From: Thiodiazotropha sp050291245 | Lineage (GTDB): Bacteria > Pseudomonadota > Gammaproteobacteria > Chromatiales > Chromatiaceae | Reading direction: 5' to 3' | Assembly (NCBI GenBank): GCA_050291245.1 | Contig: JBNKJP010000012.1 | Coordinates: 1-64,000, forward strand | DNA: 64,000 nt | Shown here: one piece after another, positions 54,720 through 63,058 of the stretch | How positions within the stretch are numbered: the first letter of the stretch is position 1 | How the letters are laid out: the number at the start of each line of letters is the position of its first letter | The notes under the pieces: generated by a model | Database searches by the model: none | What the model was told of the DNA's origin: nothing | Seen by the model: the letters and a program-made list of their open reading frames with translations, nothing else | Position numbers and translations under genes: made by a program

Positions 54720-55698
54720 TTTTCAGCCTTTTCATCAATACCTTAAGTTGTTCTTCAAAGCCACGATCCACCCGGGCCTCGGCCGGGACATACCAATGCC
54801 GGCGATCAGCGAATGCCTCGCACTTTACCGCATCTTTCTCGGTCATGAGAACCGTCTCGCCAAGAAATGGCTGAAGATCCTCCGCGCAAAAGGCATGATG
54901 GTCGGGAAACGGATGACGGTGCAACCTCAGGCCCGCCGCTTCGAGCATGGAAAAAAAGCGCTCCGGCCGGCCGATCCCCGCCACGGCGTGTATCGATTGG
55001 TGGGTGAAATCCGCAAGAGGTCTGGGGGGTTGCTTGCCGTCCAGGGCCTGCGCCGTATCACCCGCAACCTGCATGGCAAACTCATCCGCTCTCGCTTCAC
55101 CGTTGACGATCACGAGATCCGCCTCGGCAAGACGCGCGGGTAATTCACGCAGTGGACCGGCCGGCAGGCAATAGCCATTACCAAACCGCCGAAAGCCGTC
55201 GATCACCACAATTTCCAGATCCCGATTCAGGGCGTAGTGCTGAAGTCCGTCATCGCAGACAATCACGTCGCAGTCCTGTTCCGAGAGCAGACGCCGCGCG
55301 GCATCGATCCGGCGCGGTGCGGCATAGACCGGACAGGTGGTACGACGTTTTAGGAGTAGCGCTTCATCACCCACCTCCGAGGCCAGGCTGTGCTCGGTAA
55401 CCTCCACCGGCCAGGTTGTGGCGCCCCCGCCATAGCCCCGGGTGACGATGCCCGGTGAATAACCCAGGCTCCGCAGAGTCCCTATCAACCAGATCACCAG
55501 GGGTGTCTTGCCGGTCCCGCCCACGGTCAGGTTACCCACGATGATGACCGGCACTCCGACCCGGGCCTGTTTCAATAATCCCCAGCGATAGAAACGGCGC
55601 CGCAGGGCGCTCACGAGACAGAACAGGCCGCTCAACGGCAACAGAACAAAGGTGAGCAGTTGGCGACGACCCTCCCAAGCGGCTTCGAGGGCATTCAA
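54700..55698 (-). CDS. lpxK: Tetraacyldisaccharide 4'-kinase
   Basis: A 332-residue inner-membrane kinase that makes lipid IVA from its disaccharide precursor with ATP. The N-terminal amphipathic/membrane segment (about residues 14-32) precedes the P-loop VGNLTVGGTGKTPL (about 54-67), then VTRGYGG and VIVCDDGLQHYAL. All features of the family are present. It is 13 bases downstream of exbD. msbA, its frequent neighbour, is absent here. Confidence 0.97.
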   Translation of the reverse strand: MNALEAAWEGRRQLLTFVLLPLSGLFCLVSALRRRFYRWGLLKQARVGVPVIIVGNLTVGGTGKTPLVIWLIGTLRSLGYSPGIVTRGYGGGATTWPVEVTEHSLASEVGDEALLLKRRTTCPVYAAPRRIDAARRLLSEQDCDVIVCDDGLQHYALNRDLEIVVIDGFRRFGNGYCLPAGPLRELPARLAEADLVIVNGEARADEFAMQVAGDTAQALDGKQPPRPLADFTHQSIHAVAGIGRPERFFSMLEAAGLRLHRHPFPDHHAFCAEDLQPFLGETVLMTEKDAVKCEAFADRRHWYVPAEARVDRGFEEQLKVLMKRLKNGQKTA

Positions 55699-55711
55699 CG
55701 GCGGCGCAACC

Positions 55712-56128
55712 TCATTCGGCGGGCTGGTGGGCAGCGAAGGTCATCTTGGTCAATCCCAGTTGACTCGCCGCGTCCATGGCCGTCATCACCGATTGATGAG
55801 GGGTCTTGGCATCCGCGTTGATGATCACCGGAAGATCCCGCTCGTCGCCCACCGCCTTGCTGATCGCCATCATGAGTGTCGCGATTTCGGTATTGACCAC
55901 CTCGCGCTGGTTGACAAAGAAAGTACCCGAGGCATTGATGGTAATATCCAGCTCCTTGGTGGTGTGCTCGACCTCCTCCCCGGTCGCCTCCGGAAGTTCG
56001 ATCAGGATCTGACTCTCCCGATCAAAGGTGGTCGATACCATGAAAAAAATCAGCAGCAGGAACACCACGTCGATGAGCGGTGTGATATCGACCTCGGGCG
56101 ATTTGAGCGGCTTGCTCCTGAGTTTCAT
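55712..56128 (-). CDS. exbD: ExbD/TolR-family proton-channel subunit
   Basis: A 138-residue bitopic protein. One helix, VDITPLIDVVFLLLIFFMVS, carries the proton-pathway Asp20. The periplasmic domain includes EITINASG-like ITINASGTFFVNQ. It works with the upstream ExbB-like subunit and drives a TonB/TolA-type partner not encoded here. Placement before lpxK recurs in many gammaproteobacteria. Confidence 0.93.
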   Translation of the reverse strand: MKLRSKPLKSPEVDITPLIDVVFLLLIFFMVSTTFDRESQILIELPEATGEEVEHTTKELDITINASGTFFVNQREVVNTEIATLMMAISKAVGDERDLPVIINADAKTPHQSVMTAMDAASQLGLTKMTFAAHQPAE

Positions 56129-56129
56129 C

Positions 56130-56741
56130 TCAATCCTCTCGCTGCCCGTGAATCAACTCGACGAGTTTGAGCGCCTGTTCTTCCATGTCGATCACCAATT
56201 GATCGATCAGCCCGCTGAAATAGCGATGGAACATGAGGCTGGGTATGGCCACCGAAAGGCCGGCGGCGGTCGTAATCAGGGCCTCGGAGATACCACCGGC
56301 CAGCACCCCGGGATCACCAACCCCCGCGGTCACGATCACGCTGAACACCTTGATCATGCCGATCACGGTACCGAGCAGACCCAGCAAGGGTGAAATCGAA
56401 GCAATGGTTCCCAGAGTGTTCAGATAGCGTTCCAGTTCGTGCACCACCTGACGACCCACCTCCTCGATCGCCTCTTTCATCACATCCTTGTCGTGTTTGC
56501 GGTTGATCAGCCCTGCCGCGAGGATGCGTCCCAGAGGGGAACTGGTCTTGAGTTTGTTGATATCCGCAAGATTGAGTTTTTTGTCCTTGTGCAGTTGCAG
56601 GATCTGCTTCATCAGATACTCGGGTATGACCTTTTTTCGCTGCAGCGACCAGAATCGTTCGATCACGATACCTAACGCGGCGATGGAACAGGCGATGATG
56701 GGCAGCATCAGCAAGCCACCCGATTTCACTAACTCAAACAC
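56130..56741 (-). CDS. exbB: ExbB/TolQ/MotA-family proton-channel subunit
   Basis: A 203-residue protein with three membrane helices (about residues 8-28, 110-130 and 150-175). Conserved segments include LNTLGTIASISPLLGLLGTVIGMI and AGGISEALITTAAGLSVAIPS. It forms the pentameric channel around ExbD, whose gene starts one base after its stop. Its partner protein is not in the window, so Ton or Tol function is not decided; the ExbB-like length favours Ton. Confidence 0.93.
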   Translation of the reverse strand: MFELVKSGGLLMLPIIACSIAALGIVIERFWSLQRKKVIPEYLMKQILQLHKDKKLNLADINKLKTSSPLGRILAAGLINRKHDKDVMKEAIEEVGRQVVHELERYLNTLGTIASISPLLGLLGTVIGMIKVFSVIVTAGVGDPGVLAGGISEALITTAAGLSVAIPSLMFHRYFSGLIDQLVIDMEEQALKLVELIHGQRED

Positions 56742-56845
56742 GTATCTGGTTCCTTGTTCGTTCTCTTGATTATCGGACTACAGGAGACTGGATCATCCCC
56801 CATCAGGGGACCTGACCACCCCGGAATCATACTCGATTCCCGCAC

Positions 56846-59203
56846 TTATTGCCCATCATCAGAAGCATCTTTTGCCAACCCGTCATCCCTTGCCGGCGCA
56901 TCAAGGAAATCACCTGCGGGGCAATTCCGCCAATAGTGCGAGGGATCCGCGCAGTAGCGCTCGGGCCGGCCCAGAGGCGTAACAGGACTGATGCGGAAGT
57001 GAACGGCTCCGTCCTGTGCGGTGTTCAGGACGGAGGCCCCCTGGCTGCGCCAGCGTTCCACCACTGCTTGTTTCGGGAAGTCGTAGGGGTTGCGATAACC
57101 CGTGGAGAACAGAACCCAGTCCGGCGCTACCGCTTGCACCAGATCGATACTTGAGGATCCCGCCGACCCGTGGTGTGGCGCGATGAGGATCTGGGATCCC
57201 AGGGTAGCCCCATAGCGTTGAACCAGTAGCCGCTCCGCCTGTTGTTCAATATCACCGGGCAATAGAACCCGCTGGTCACCGCTCTCGATCTGCAGAACAC
57301 AGGAACGGTTGTTCGATTCACCGAAGCGATCCTCCGCAGCCGGGTGCAGGATACGGAAAGTCACCCCCTCCCAGGTCCAGTGGACACCAGCCTGACAGGG
57401 TGTTGCGCCGGGCACCCGGTCAACCTCGCCACTGAGCATCGAGGTCACGGGAAAAGCGGCCTGCAAGGCCTGCACCCCACCGGCATGGTCCTGATCACCA
57501 TTGCTGAGGATCAGACGATCGATGCGTTCCACGCCCCGGGTCAACAGATAGGGTATGACAACCGCCTGCGCGGCGCTGTACCCTCCCGCGGAACCCGGAC
57601 CGCTATCATAGAGCAACACGTGGCCCCGGGTCTCCACCACGCAGGCCAGCCCCTGCCCCACGTCCAGCAGGGTCAGCCAAAACGCTCCCGAGGCAGGTTG
57701 TTCGGGGGATATCTGCATCACCGGCAGGCAACACCAGAGGCCCATCCAGCGCCCCGGCATGCCCCGTGGCATAAGCCACAACAGCACACCCAGCAACGCG
57801 AGTATCCACACCCAGGTATCGGCTTGAGGCAGACTTAGGGCGGCCCATGAGAGCCCCGCACCCCCGTCAAGCAGCCAAAAGGTCGGGGCCGCAAGATATC
57901 CCAGGCCCGAATACCAGAGCCCCGCTGCCTGGGGGAACAACAACAGGGGCAATCCGATCAGCAACAAGGGCACCAGCACCAGACTGAACCAGGGCACCAT
58001 GATCAGGTTAATGAGGGGCGCGACGAGCGAGGCCTGGCCGAAGAACAGGAACAGGACCGGCAACAGACCCAGGGTCACGATCCCCTGTATCAATACCCCC
58101 TGTCGCCAGCCGGTACCGATATGCAGACGTCCCGCCACCGCCCACCAGATGCTGGCGACCGCGAGGAACGAGAGCCAGAATCCCGTCTGCAGGGGCGCCA
58201 GCGGATCCCAAAGCACTACCAGGAACAAGGCCCAAAGCAGGGCTCGGCCCAAAGAGATACGAAGGCCCAGAATGCGTGTCCCCAGAACCACGACCAGCAT
58301 GATCAGGGCCCGTTGCGTGGGTAGGGAGAATCCGGCCAGAGCAGCGTAGGTAACCGCCCCGACCAGTGACAGCCAGGCCCCCGCCTTGAGGCTGGGCAGG
58401 CGTTGGCAAAGCCCCTCGCGGCGACGCCACAATCGACTGCCCAGCCAGAGAAACCAGCCGGCCACAATCCCCACATGCAATCCGGATATGGCCATCAGAT
58501 GGTTGGTGCCGGTCCGGGTGAACACCTGCCAGTCCCGGGCATCCAGGCCACGCCGGTCACCCACCGCCAAGGCCTTGAACAGAGCCGCGTTGCGTGGTTT
58601 GCCGGAAACCTCGTCGAGCCCCTGCGCAATGGCATGGCGCAGCCGGTTGATCGACCCGCTGACACCCGCGGACTCCAGACGTTGATTCTTCTCCCAGGCA
58701 CACACATAACCCCGGGCGCCCACCCTTCGCGAAAACATCCCCCTTTCCGCGTCGAAACCCACGGGATTATGCAGTCCCCGAGGTTGTTTGAGTCGCACCT
58801 TGAGACGCCAGATTTCACCGGCCTGCAACGGTGATCGCCGGCCGAACCAGCTGAGCTGTATCCGTGAGACCCGTACCGGGTTGCCCTGCAGATCCTGAAG
58901 TGAGCGCACCCGTATCGGGAAACGCTGCAGTCGTCCCTCGCTAATCGGCAGATCCTCACCCACACCCTGCAGAATCAGATCCTGACCCTCCAGATATTCG
59001 GGCAGCCAGTGAATCATCTGCTGGTGGACCTGCACCAGACTCCAGCATCCCCCCAAGCCTATCGCGACCAATGGCCGCAACCGCTTACGGCGCCACAGCA
59101 CGATTCCGGGCAACAGTGACGCGCACCAGATCGGATCCGGAGCGAAATTGAGCCCGTGAAATACAGTCGCGCCTGCGACGAACCCGATCAGAATTCCATT
59201 CAT
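56846..59203 (-). CDS. comEC: DNA uptake channel protein ComEC/Rec2
   Basis: A 785-residue inner-membrane protein for single-stranded DNA entry in natural transformation. An N-terminal soluble DUF4131-like part follows the first helices. The central competence domain (about residues 210-480, FTRTGTNHLMAISGLHVGI) is multi-helical, and a metallo-beta-lactamase-like domain forms the C-terminus (LDVGQGLACVVE, GDQDHAGG, LPGDIE, APHHGS). The usual first His of the HxDxDH motif appears as Asn in SNGDQDHAGG, which may alter nuclease activity. Length is normal. Confidence 0.95.
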   Translation of the reverse strand: MNGILIGFVAGATVFHGLNFAPDPIWCASLLPGIVLWRRKRLRPLVAIGLGGCWSLVQVHQQMIHWLPEYLEGQDLILQGVGEDLPISEGRLQRFPIRVRSLQDLQGNPVRVSRIQLSWFGRRSPLQAGEIWRLKVRLKQPRGLHNPVGFDAERGMFSRRVGARGYVCAWEKNQRLESAGVSGSINRLRHAIAQGLDEVSGKPRNAALFKALAVGDRRGLDARDWQVFTRTGTNHLMAISGLHVGIVAGWFLWLGSRLWRRREGLCQRLPSLKAGAWLSLVGAVTYAALAGFSLPTQRALIMLVVVLGTRILGLRISLGRALLWALFLVVLWDPLAPLQTGFWLSFLAVASIWWAVAGRLHIGTGWRQGVLIQGIVTLGLLPVLFLFFGQASLVAPLINLIMVPWFSLVLVPLLLIGLPLLLFPQAAGLWYSGLGYLAAPTFWLLDGGAGLSWAALSLPQADTWVWILALLGVLLWLMPRGMPGRWMGLWCCLPVMQISPEQPASGAFWLTLLDVGQGLACVVETRGHVLLYDSGPGSAGGYSAAQAVVIPYLLTRGVERIDRLILSNGDQDHAGGVQALQAAFPVTSMLSGEVDRVPGATPCQAGVHWTWEGVTFRILHPAAEDRFGESNNRSCVLQIESGDQRVLLPGDIEQQAERLLVQRYGATLGSQILIAPHHGSAGSSSIDLVQAVAPDWVLFSTGYRNPYDFPKQAVVERWRSQGASVLNTAQDGAVHFRISPVTPLGRPERYCADPSHYWRNCPAGDFLDAPARDDGLAKDASDDGQ

Positions 59204-59313
59204 GACTTCTCCGTGTCATCGTCCAATCCTTTATCATCGATTATACTTATTCTGGTTGGGGGTGTTCGACCCGCAGATATCCCCGCACAAACGGGATATG
59301 GGGGTTGAGCCCT

Positions 59314-59496
59314 AATGGTACTTGCTTAAGTGCGATATCCAGGATTTTCGCCATTCCGGCGTATGCCGGAGAAGTGGTGCTTGGATGCATCATGTACAGA
59401 CCTGAGGATGGAATCCAGGAATATTGCACTGTCCAGCAGTCTGGATCCCGGCATACGCCGGGATGACGGCGGTTTTTGGTTTAAGTACGTGCCATT
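59314..59496. repeat. 183-bp AATGGNACTT-ended element with two inner palindromes
   Basis: Outer ends AATGGTACTTGCTTAA and TTAAGTACGTGCCATT flank two CCGGCGTATGCCGG-type hairpins (about 59350-59371 and 59444-59467). It fills much of the 59204-59609 gap; the rest shows nothing recognisable. Confidence 0.8.
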
Positions 59497-59609
59497 CAGG
59501 CCAATCCCCTAAACTTCATCGGGATAAATCCCCGTTTCTGGTGTACCATGCCGGCGCACTAAAAAACAAAATTACGCCGTTTACTACAGGACCGGTCAAC
59601 CAAGCCCTC

Positions 59610-60146
59610 ATGCCGAAGAGACTTATCAAACGCTGGTTGCCTCATCACGATGTGGTGAGAAATCACAAGTACCTGCAAGTCTTCGGTAACCTGTTGCATG
59701 ACCCGAATCTCTGGCATCTGAACCGGCATTCCGCCTCCGGCGCTTTTGCCGTGGGCCTGTTCATGGCTTTCGTTCCGCTGCCGTTTCAGATGGTTCTTGC
59801 GGCGGGCGCGGCGATCATCTTCCGGGTCAACCTGCCCATCTCGGTGTGTCTGGTCTGGCTCACCAACCCGATCACCATCCCGCCGATTCTGCTGTTTTGC
59901 TACATAGTGGGAACCTGGGTTGTGGGCCACCCCGCAAATGCTCCGCCGGTGGAATTCAGCATGGAATGGCTGCACAACGGGGGGCTGGAAAGCATCTGGT
60001 TGCCGCTATTGGTCGGTTGCGGCATCTGTGCCGTGGTCTCCTCGGCGCTGGGCTACAGCCTCATCCTGTGGATCTGGCGCTGGAAAGCCGCCGAGAAGTG
60101 GAAAAACCGCCGCCGTTGCAGAAAGTCCGTCAAACCACCCGCTTAA
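59610..60146 (+). CDS. DUF2062 membrane protein
   Basis: A 178-residue protein from the ATG at 59610; earlier in-frame starts would read through the repeat element. MPKRLIKRWLP followed by HLNRHSASGAFAVGLFMAFVPLPFQM and CLVWLTNPITIPPI are the DUF2062 signature. Two or three membrane helices. Function is unknown; similar genes often lie near comEC in gammaproteobacteria, as here. Confidence 0.92.
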   Translation: MPKRLIKRWLPHHDVVRNHKYLQVFGNLLHDPNLWHLNRHSASGAFAVGLFMAFVPLPFQMVLAAGAAIIFRVNLPISVCLVWLTNPITIPPILLFCYIVGTWVVGHPANAPPVEFSMEWLHNGGLESIWLPLLVGCGICAVVSSALGYSLILWIWRWKAAEKWKNRRRCRKSVKPPA

Positions 60147-60187
60147 TAGTTTTGAGTTTTTAGTTTTAAGTTTTTAAGTTCTCCCTG

Positions 60188-60249
60188 GTTCCCACGCGGA
60201 GCATGGGAACGAGGCGTAGTAAATTGAACCGCAGTAAGTGCCATTCGGC
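60188..60249. repeat. GTTCCCACGC palindrome plus solitary TAAGTGCCATTCGG end
   Basis: The palindrome at 60188-60210 belongs to the GTTCCC family. TAAGTGCCATTCGGC at 60235-60249 matches one end of the AATGGCACTTA elements without a partner, so it is a remnant. Confidence 0.7.
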
Positions 60250-60325
60250 TTACCGAGTCCATTTGCGGTTAATTGTCTTCTGGTTCGTCTCCCCCGATTC
60301 CAGCTCGAAATTACAATAAAAATCC

Positions 60326-61015
60326 TTACTCGAGATCTTCCAGTTTGCCATCCACCAGGGTCAGGGTCCTGTCCATCCGTCGGGCCAGTTCCACATCGTG
60401 GGTGACGATGATGAAACTGATCCGCCGCTCGGTGTTCAACTCGAGCATGAGTTCGTAGACCTGCTCCGCGGTCTTGCGATCCAGATTGCCGGTCGGCTCG
60501 TCCGCCAGGACACAGGTGGGATGATGCACCATGGCCCGGGCCAGGGCGGCTCGCTGGCGTTCGCCCCCAGAGAGTTCATTGGGCTTGTGGCCCACGCGCT
60601 GTTCCAGACCAACCCGGGACAGCATCTCGGTGGCCCGCGCCTTCGCTTCGACAACCGTGAGACCGCCGATCAACAGGGGCATCGCCACGTTTTCCAATGC
60701 GCTGAATTCCGGCAACAGATGGTGGAATTGATAGACAAACCCCAGGTTTTGATTCCGCAACCGTCCCTTTTCCCGCTCATTCAGGGTCAGCAGATCCTGC
60801 CCGTTAAGGACAATGCGACCCCTGTCAGGCTTGTCGAGCCCACCCAGACAGTGCAACAGGGTGCTCTTGCCGGAACCCGAGGCCCCCACGATGGCAATTC
60901 TCTCCCCGGCTGATACTTGCAACGCCACCCCTTGCAGCACCTCGACCCTCAGGTTGCCCTGGGCAAAGGTTCGCACCAACCCCTCCGCTTCAAGCACCAG
61001 GCTCTGATCATTCAT
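60326..61015 (-). CDS. lolD: Lipoprotein-releasing ABC transporter ATPase
   Basis: A 229-residue ATPase that powers release of lipoproteins from the inner membrane to LolA. The start at 61015 is chosen because it overlaps the end of lolCE by eight bases and matches family length. Walker A GASGSGKS, signature LSGGERQR, Walker B CVLADEPTGNLD and the switch His in VTHDVE are intact. Confidence 0.97.
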   Translation of the reverse strand: MNDQSLVLEAEGLVRTFAQGNLRVEVLQGVALQVSAGERIAIVGASGSGKSTLLHCLGGLDKPDRGRIVLNGQDLLTLNEREKGRLRNQNLGFVYQFHHLLPEFSALENVAMPLLIGGLTVVEAKARATEMLSRVGLEQRVGHKPNELSGGERQRAALARAMVHHPTCVLADEPTGNLDRKTAEQVYELMLELNTERRISFIIVTHDVELARRMDRTLTLVDGKLEDLE

Positions 61016-62255
61016 AACGCAGCGCCTCGGCCGGGTGGGTACGGGATGCCTTCCAGGCGGGATAGAGGGTTGCCAGCAGGGTGATGAGCAGCGCCATACC
61101 GCCGATGAACAGCACATCACTGATCTGGGGGTCGGAGGGCAACTGGGTGATGTAATAGATACTCGGGTCCAGAAAGTCGACCTTGAAGGTGCGTTCGATC
61201 CAACTGACGATCTCCTCCACCCGATAGGCCAACAGGACCCCGCCGATCATCCCCAACAGGTTGCCGACCACGCCGATGGTGGCGCCTTGCACCATGAAGA
61301 TGCCCATAATCGATTTCGGCGACGCCCCCAGGGTCCGGAGAATCGCGATATCGGACTGCTTATCCGTCACTACCATCACCATGGTGGAGACAATGTTGAA
61401 AGCCGCGACCGCGACAATCAGGGAAAGGATGATGGTCATCATGCGCTTTTCGGTGCGCAGAGCGGCGAAAAAATTGCGATGCTGCATGGTCCAGTCGCTG
61501 ATCCGGTAATAGCCTCCCATCTTCAGTGCGATCTCCCGGGAGACCTGGGGCGCCAGGTAGAGATCGTCCAGCTTCAGGCGCACCCCGCTCACCCCGTTCT
61601 CCAGGCGCATCAGCTTGGCGGCATCGTCGATATGCAGGATCGCGACCCCCCGGTCATATTCACCCATTCCAACCTGAAAGATACCGCTCACCGTCAGGCG
61701 TTTGAGACGCGGCAGGATACCGGCGGGCGTCACATTCACCTGAGGTGTCACCAGGGTTACCTTATCCCCCACGCCAACGCCCAGGACGCTGGCCAGTTCA
61801 CGCCCAAGAATGATATTGAACCCCCTTGATTCAAGGGTTTCGATGGAGCCCTGTTTGATGTCGCGAATCACATCCGAGACCTCACCCTCCCGTTGCGGAA
61901 GAATCCCCCGCAGCAGCACCCCGCTGACTTTCTGTCCGCTGATCAGCATACCCTGCCCCTCGACATAAGGCGCTTCACCGATCACGTGGGAGAACTTTGA
62001 GGCCTGCGCCATCACCGATTGCCAATCGGCCAACTCCCCATTCACCCCGGAAATGGTGGCATGGGAGGCCATACCGAGAATCCGTTCACGGACTTCCTTG
62101 TGAAACCCGTTCATAACTGAGAGCACGACGATCAACGCCACCACACCCAACATGATGCCCAGCATGGAAATCATGGAGATGAACGATATGAAGTGGTTCC
62201 TGCGTTTGGCCCGGGTATAGCGCAGGCCCACATACAGCTCAAACGGTTTGAACAT
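61008..62255 (-). CDS. lolC: Lipoprotein-releasing system permease LolC/LolE
   Basis: A 415-residue permease with four membrane helices (about residues 25-48, 270-295, 317-345 and 380-400) and a large periplasmic domain. FISFISMISMLGIMLGVVALIVVLSVMNGF and DIAILRTLGASPKSIMGIFMVQG are diagnostic. Only one permease gene is present, so it probably works as a homodimer with LolD (the LolF arrangement). Confidence 0.95.
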   Translation of the reverse strand: MFKPFELYVGLRYTRAKRRNHFISFISMISMLGIMLGVVALIVVLSVMNGFHKEVRERILGMASHATISGVNGELADWQSVMAQASKFSHVIGEAPYVEGQGMLISGQKVSGVLLRGILPQREGEVSDVIRDIKQGSIETLESRGFNIILGRELASVLGVGVGDKVTLVTPQVNVTPAGILPRLKRLTVSGIFQVGMGEYDRGVAILHIDDAAKLMRLENGVSGVRLKLDDLYLAPQVSREIALKMGGYYRISDWTMQHRNFFAALRTEKRMMTIILSLIVAVAAFNIVSTMVMVVTDKQSDIAILRTLGASPKSIMGIFMVQGATIGVVGNLLGMIGGVLLAYRVEEIVSWIERTFKVDFLDPSIYYITQLPSDPQISDVLFIGGMALLITLLATLYPAWKASRTHPAEALRYE

Positions 62256-62512
62256 AGCGAGGCATTAAACCATAGTGTGGTACGACAACCGAATAGACTA
62301 TCAGAAAACCCGGGTATTGCGTCTGCACACCCCCCATCGAAAAATTTTTTTGTGGCCTGTATCCGCCTTTCGAATATTCCTGTGTGTCTCAAGACTTGGG
62401 AAATAGTAACCCGACGACTAAGTTATATGGGATTAATAAATACTCATGCTTACCTATAGTTAGAGAAGAGTGCTATATTGCTTCTTGAAGAGACAAATTC
62501 GGAGTTGCTCAG

Positions 62513-62806
62513 ATGACCTTTCGCTTCTTTACCCTTTCCACCGCCCTGTTCCTGAGCTTCAGCGCCCAGGTCGCCACCGCCGATGTACTGCTGATGGATT
62601 CCATCGATTCCTACCCCATCAACAGCGAGGAGGGTGTGTCGCGACCCACGCGTAGTATGACCATGGATCAGGTCGAGAAGCGATTTGGCCAACCCCTCAC
62701 CGCCCACCCCAGCGTGGGTGATCCCCCCATCACCCGCTGGGACTACCCCGAATATTCGGTATTTTTCGAATACAACCATGTGCTGACCGCGGTGATGCAC
62801 CGCTGA
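62513..62806 (+). CDS. Small exported protein of unknown function
   Basis: A 97-residue protein with a clear signal peptide (LFLSFSAQVATA/D, about residue 23) and a short mature part. The mature part has SMTMDQVEKRFGQPL, PPITRWDYPEYSVFFEYNHV, reminiscent of SmpA/OmlA-like small envelope modules. CGGAG precedes the ATG. Single gene, function unknown. Confidence 0.82.
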   Translation: MTFRFFTLSTALFLSFSAQVATADVLLMDSIDSYPINSEEGVSRPTRSMTMDQVEKRFGQPLTAHPSVGDPPITRWDYPEYSVFFEYNHVLTAVMHR

Positions 62807-62929
62807 AGCGGTGATCCGCGCGCTCAGGGTGTGAATACCCTTTCGCCCCTATTCTTGACAATTTTACTAAGTTATTTATACTGCCCGGCAACCAACCCAC
62901 GCCTCCTTGCTCCGATAAGGCGTAGGGGT

Positions 62930-63011
62930 GAATGGCACTTACCTTATCCGTCATCCCGGCGTATGCCGGGATGACGAAATTCCAGAGCATCGCCTTGAGT
63001 AAGTGCCATTC
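62930..63011. repeat. 82-bp GAATGGCACTTAC-ended palindromic element
   Basis: Perfect 13-base ends GAATGGCACTTAC (62930-62942) and GTAAGTGCCATTC (62999-63011). Inside is a perfect palindrome (62950-62975) with 11-base arms GTCATCCCGGC and a GTAT loop. This is the cleanest member of the family. Confidence 0.9.
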
Positions 63012-63058
63012 GGCTTAGGGGGCCTAATTACAGTCATAGGGACACCAGGTAGTACAAC

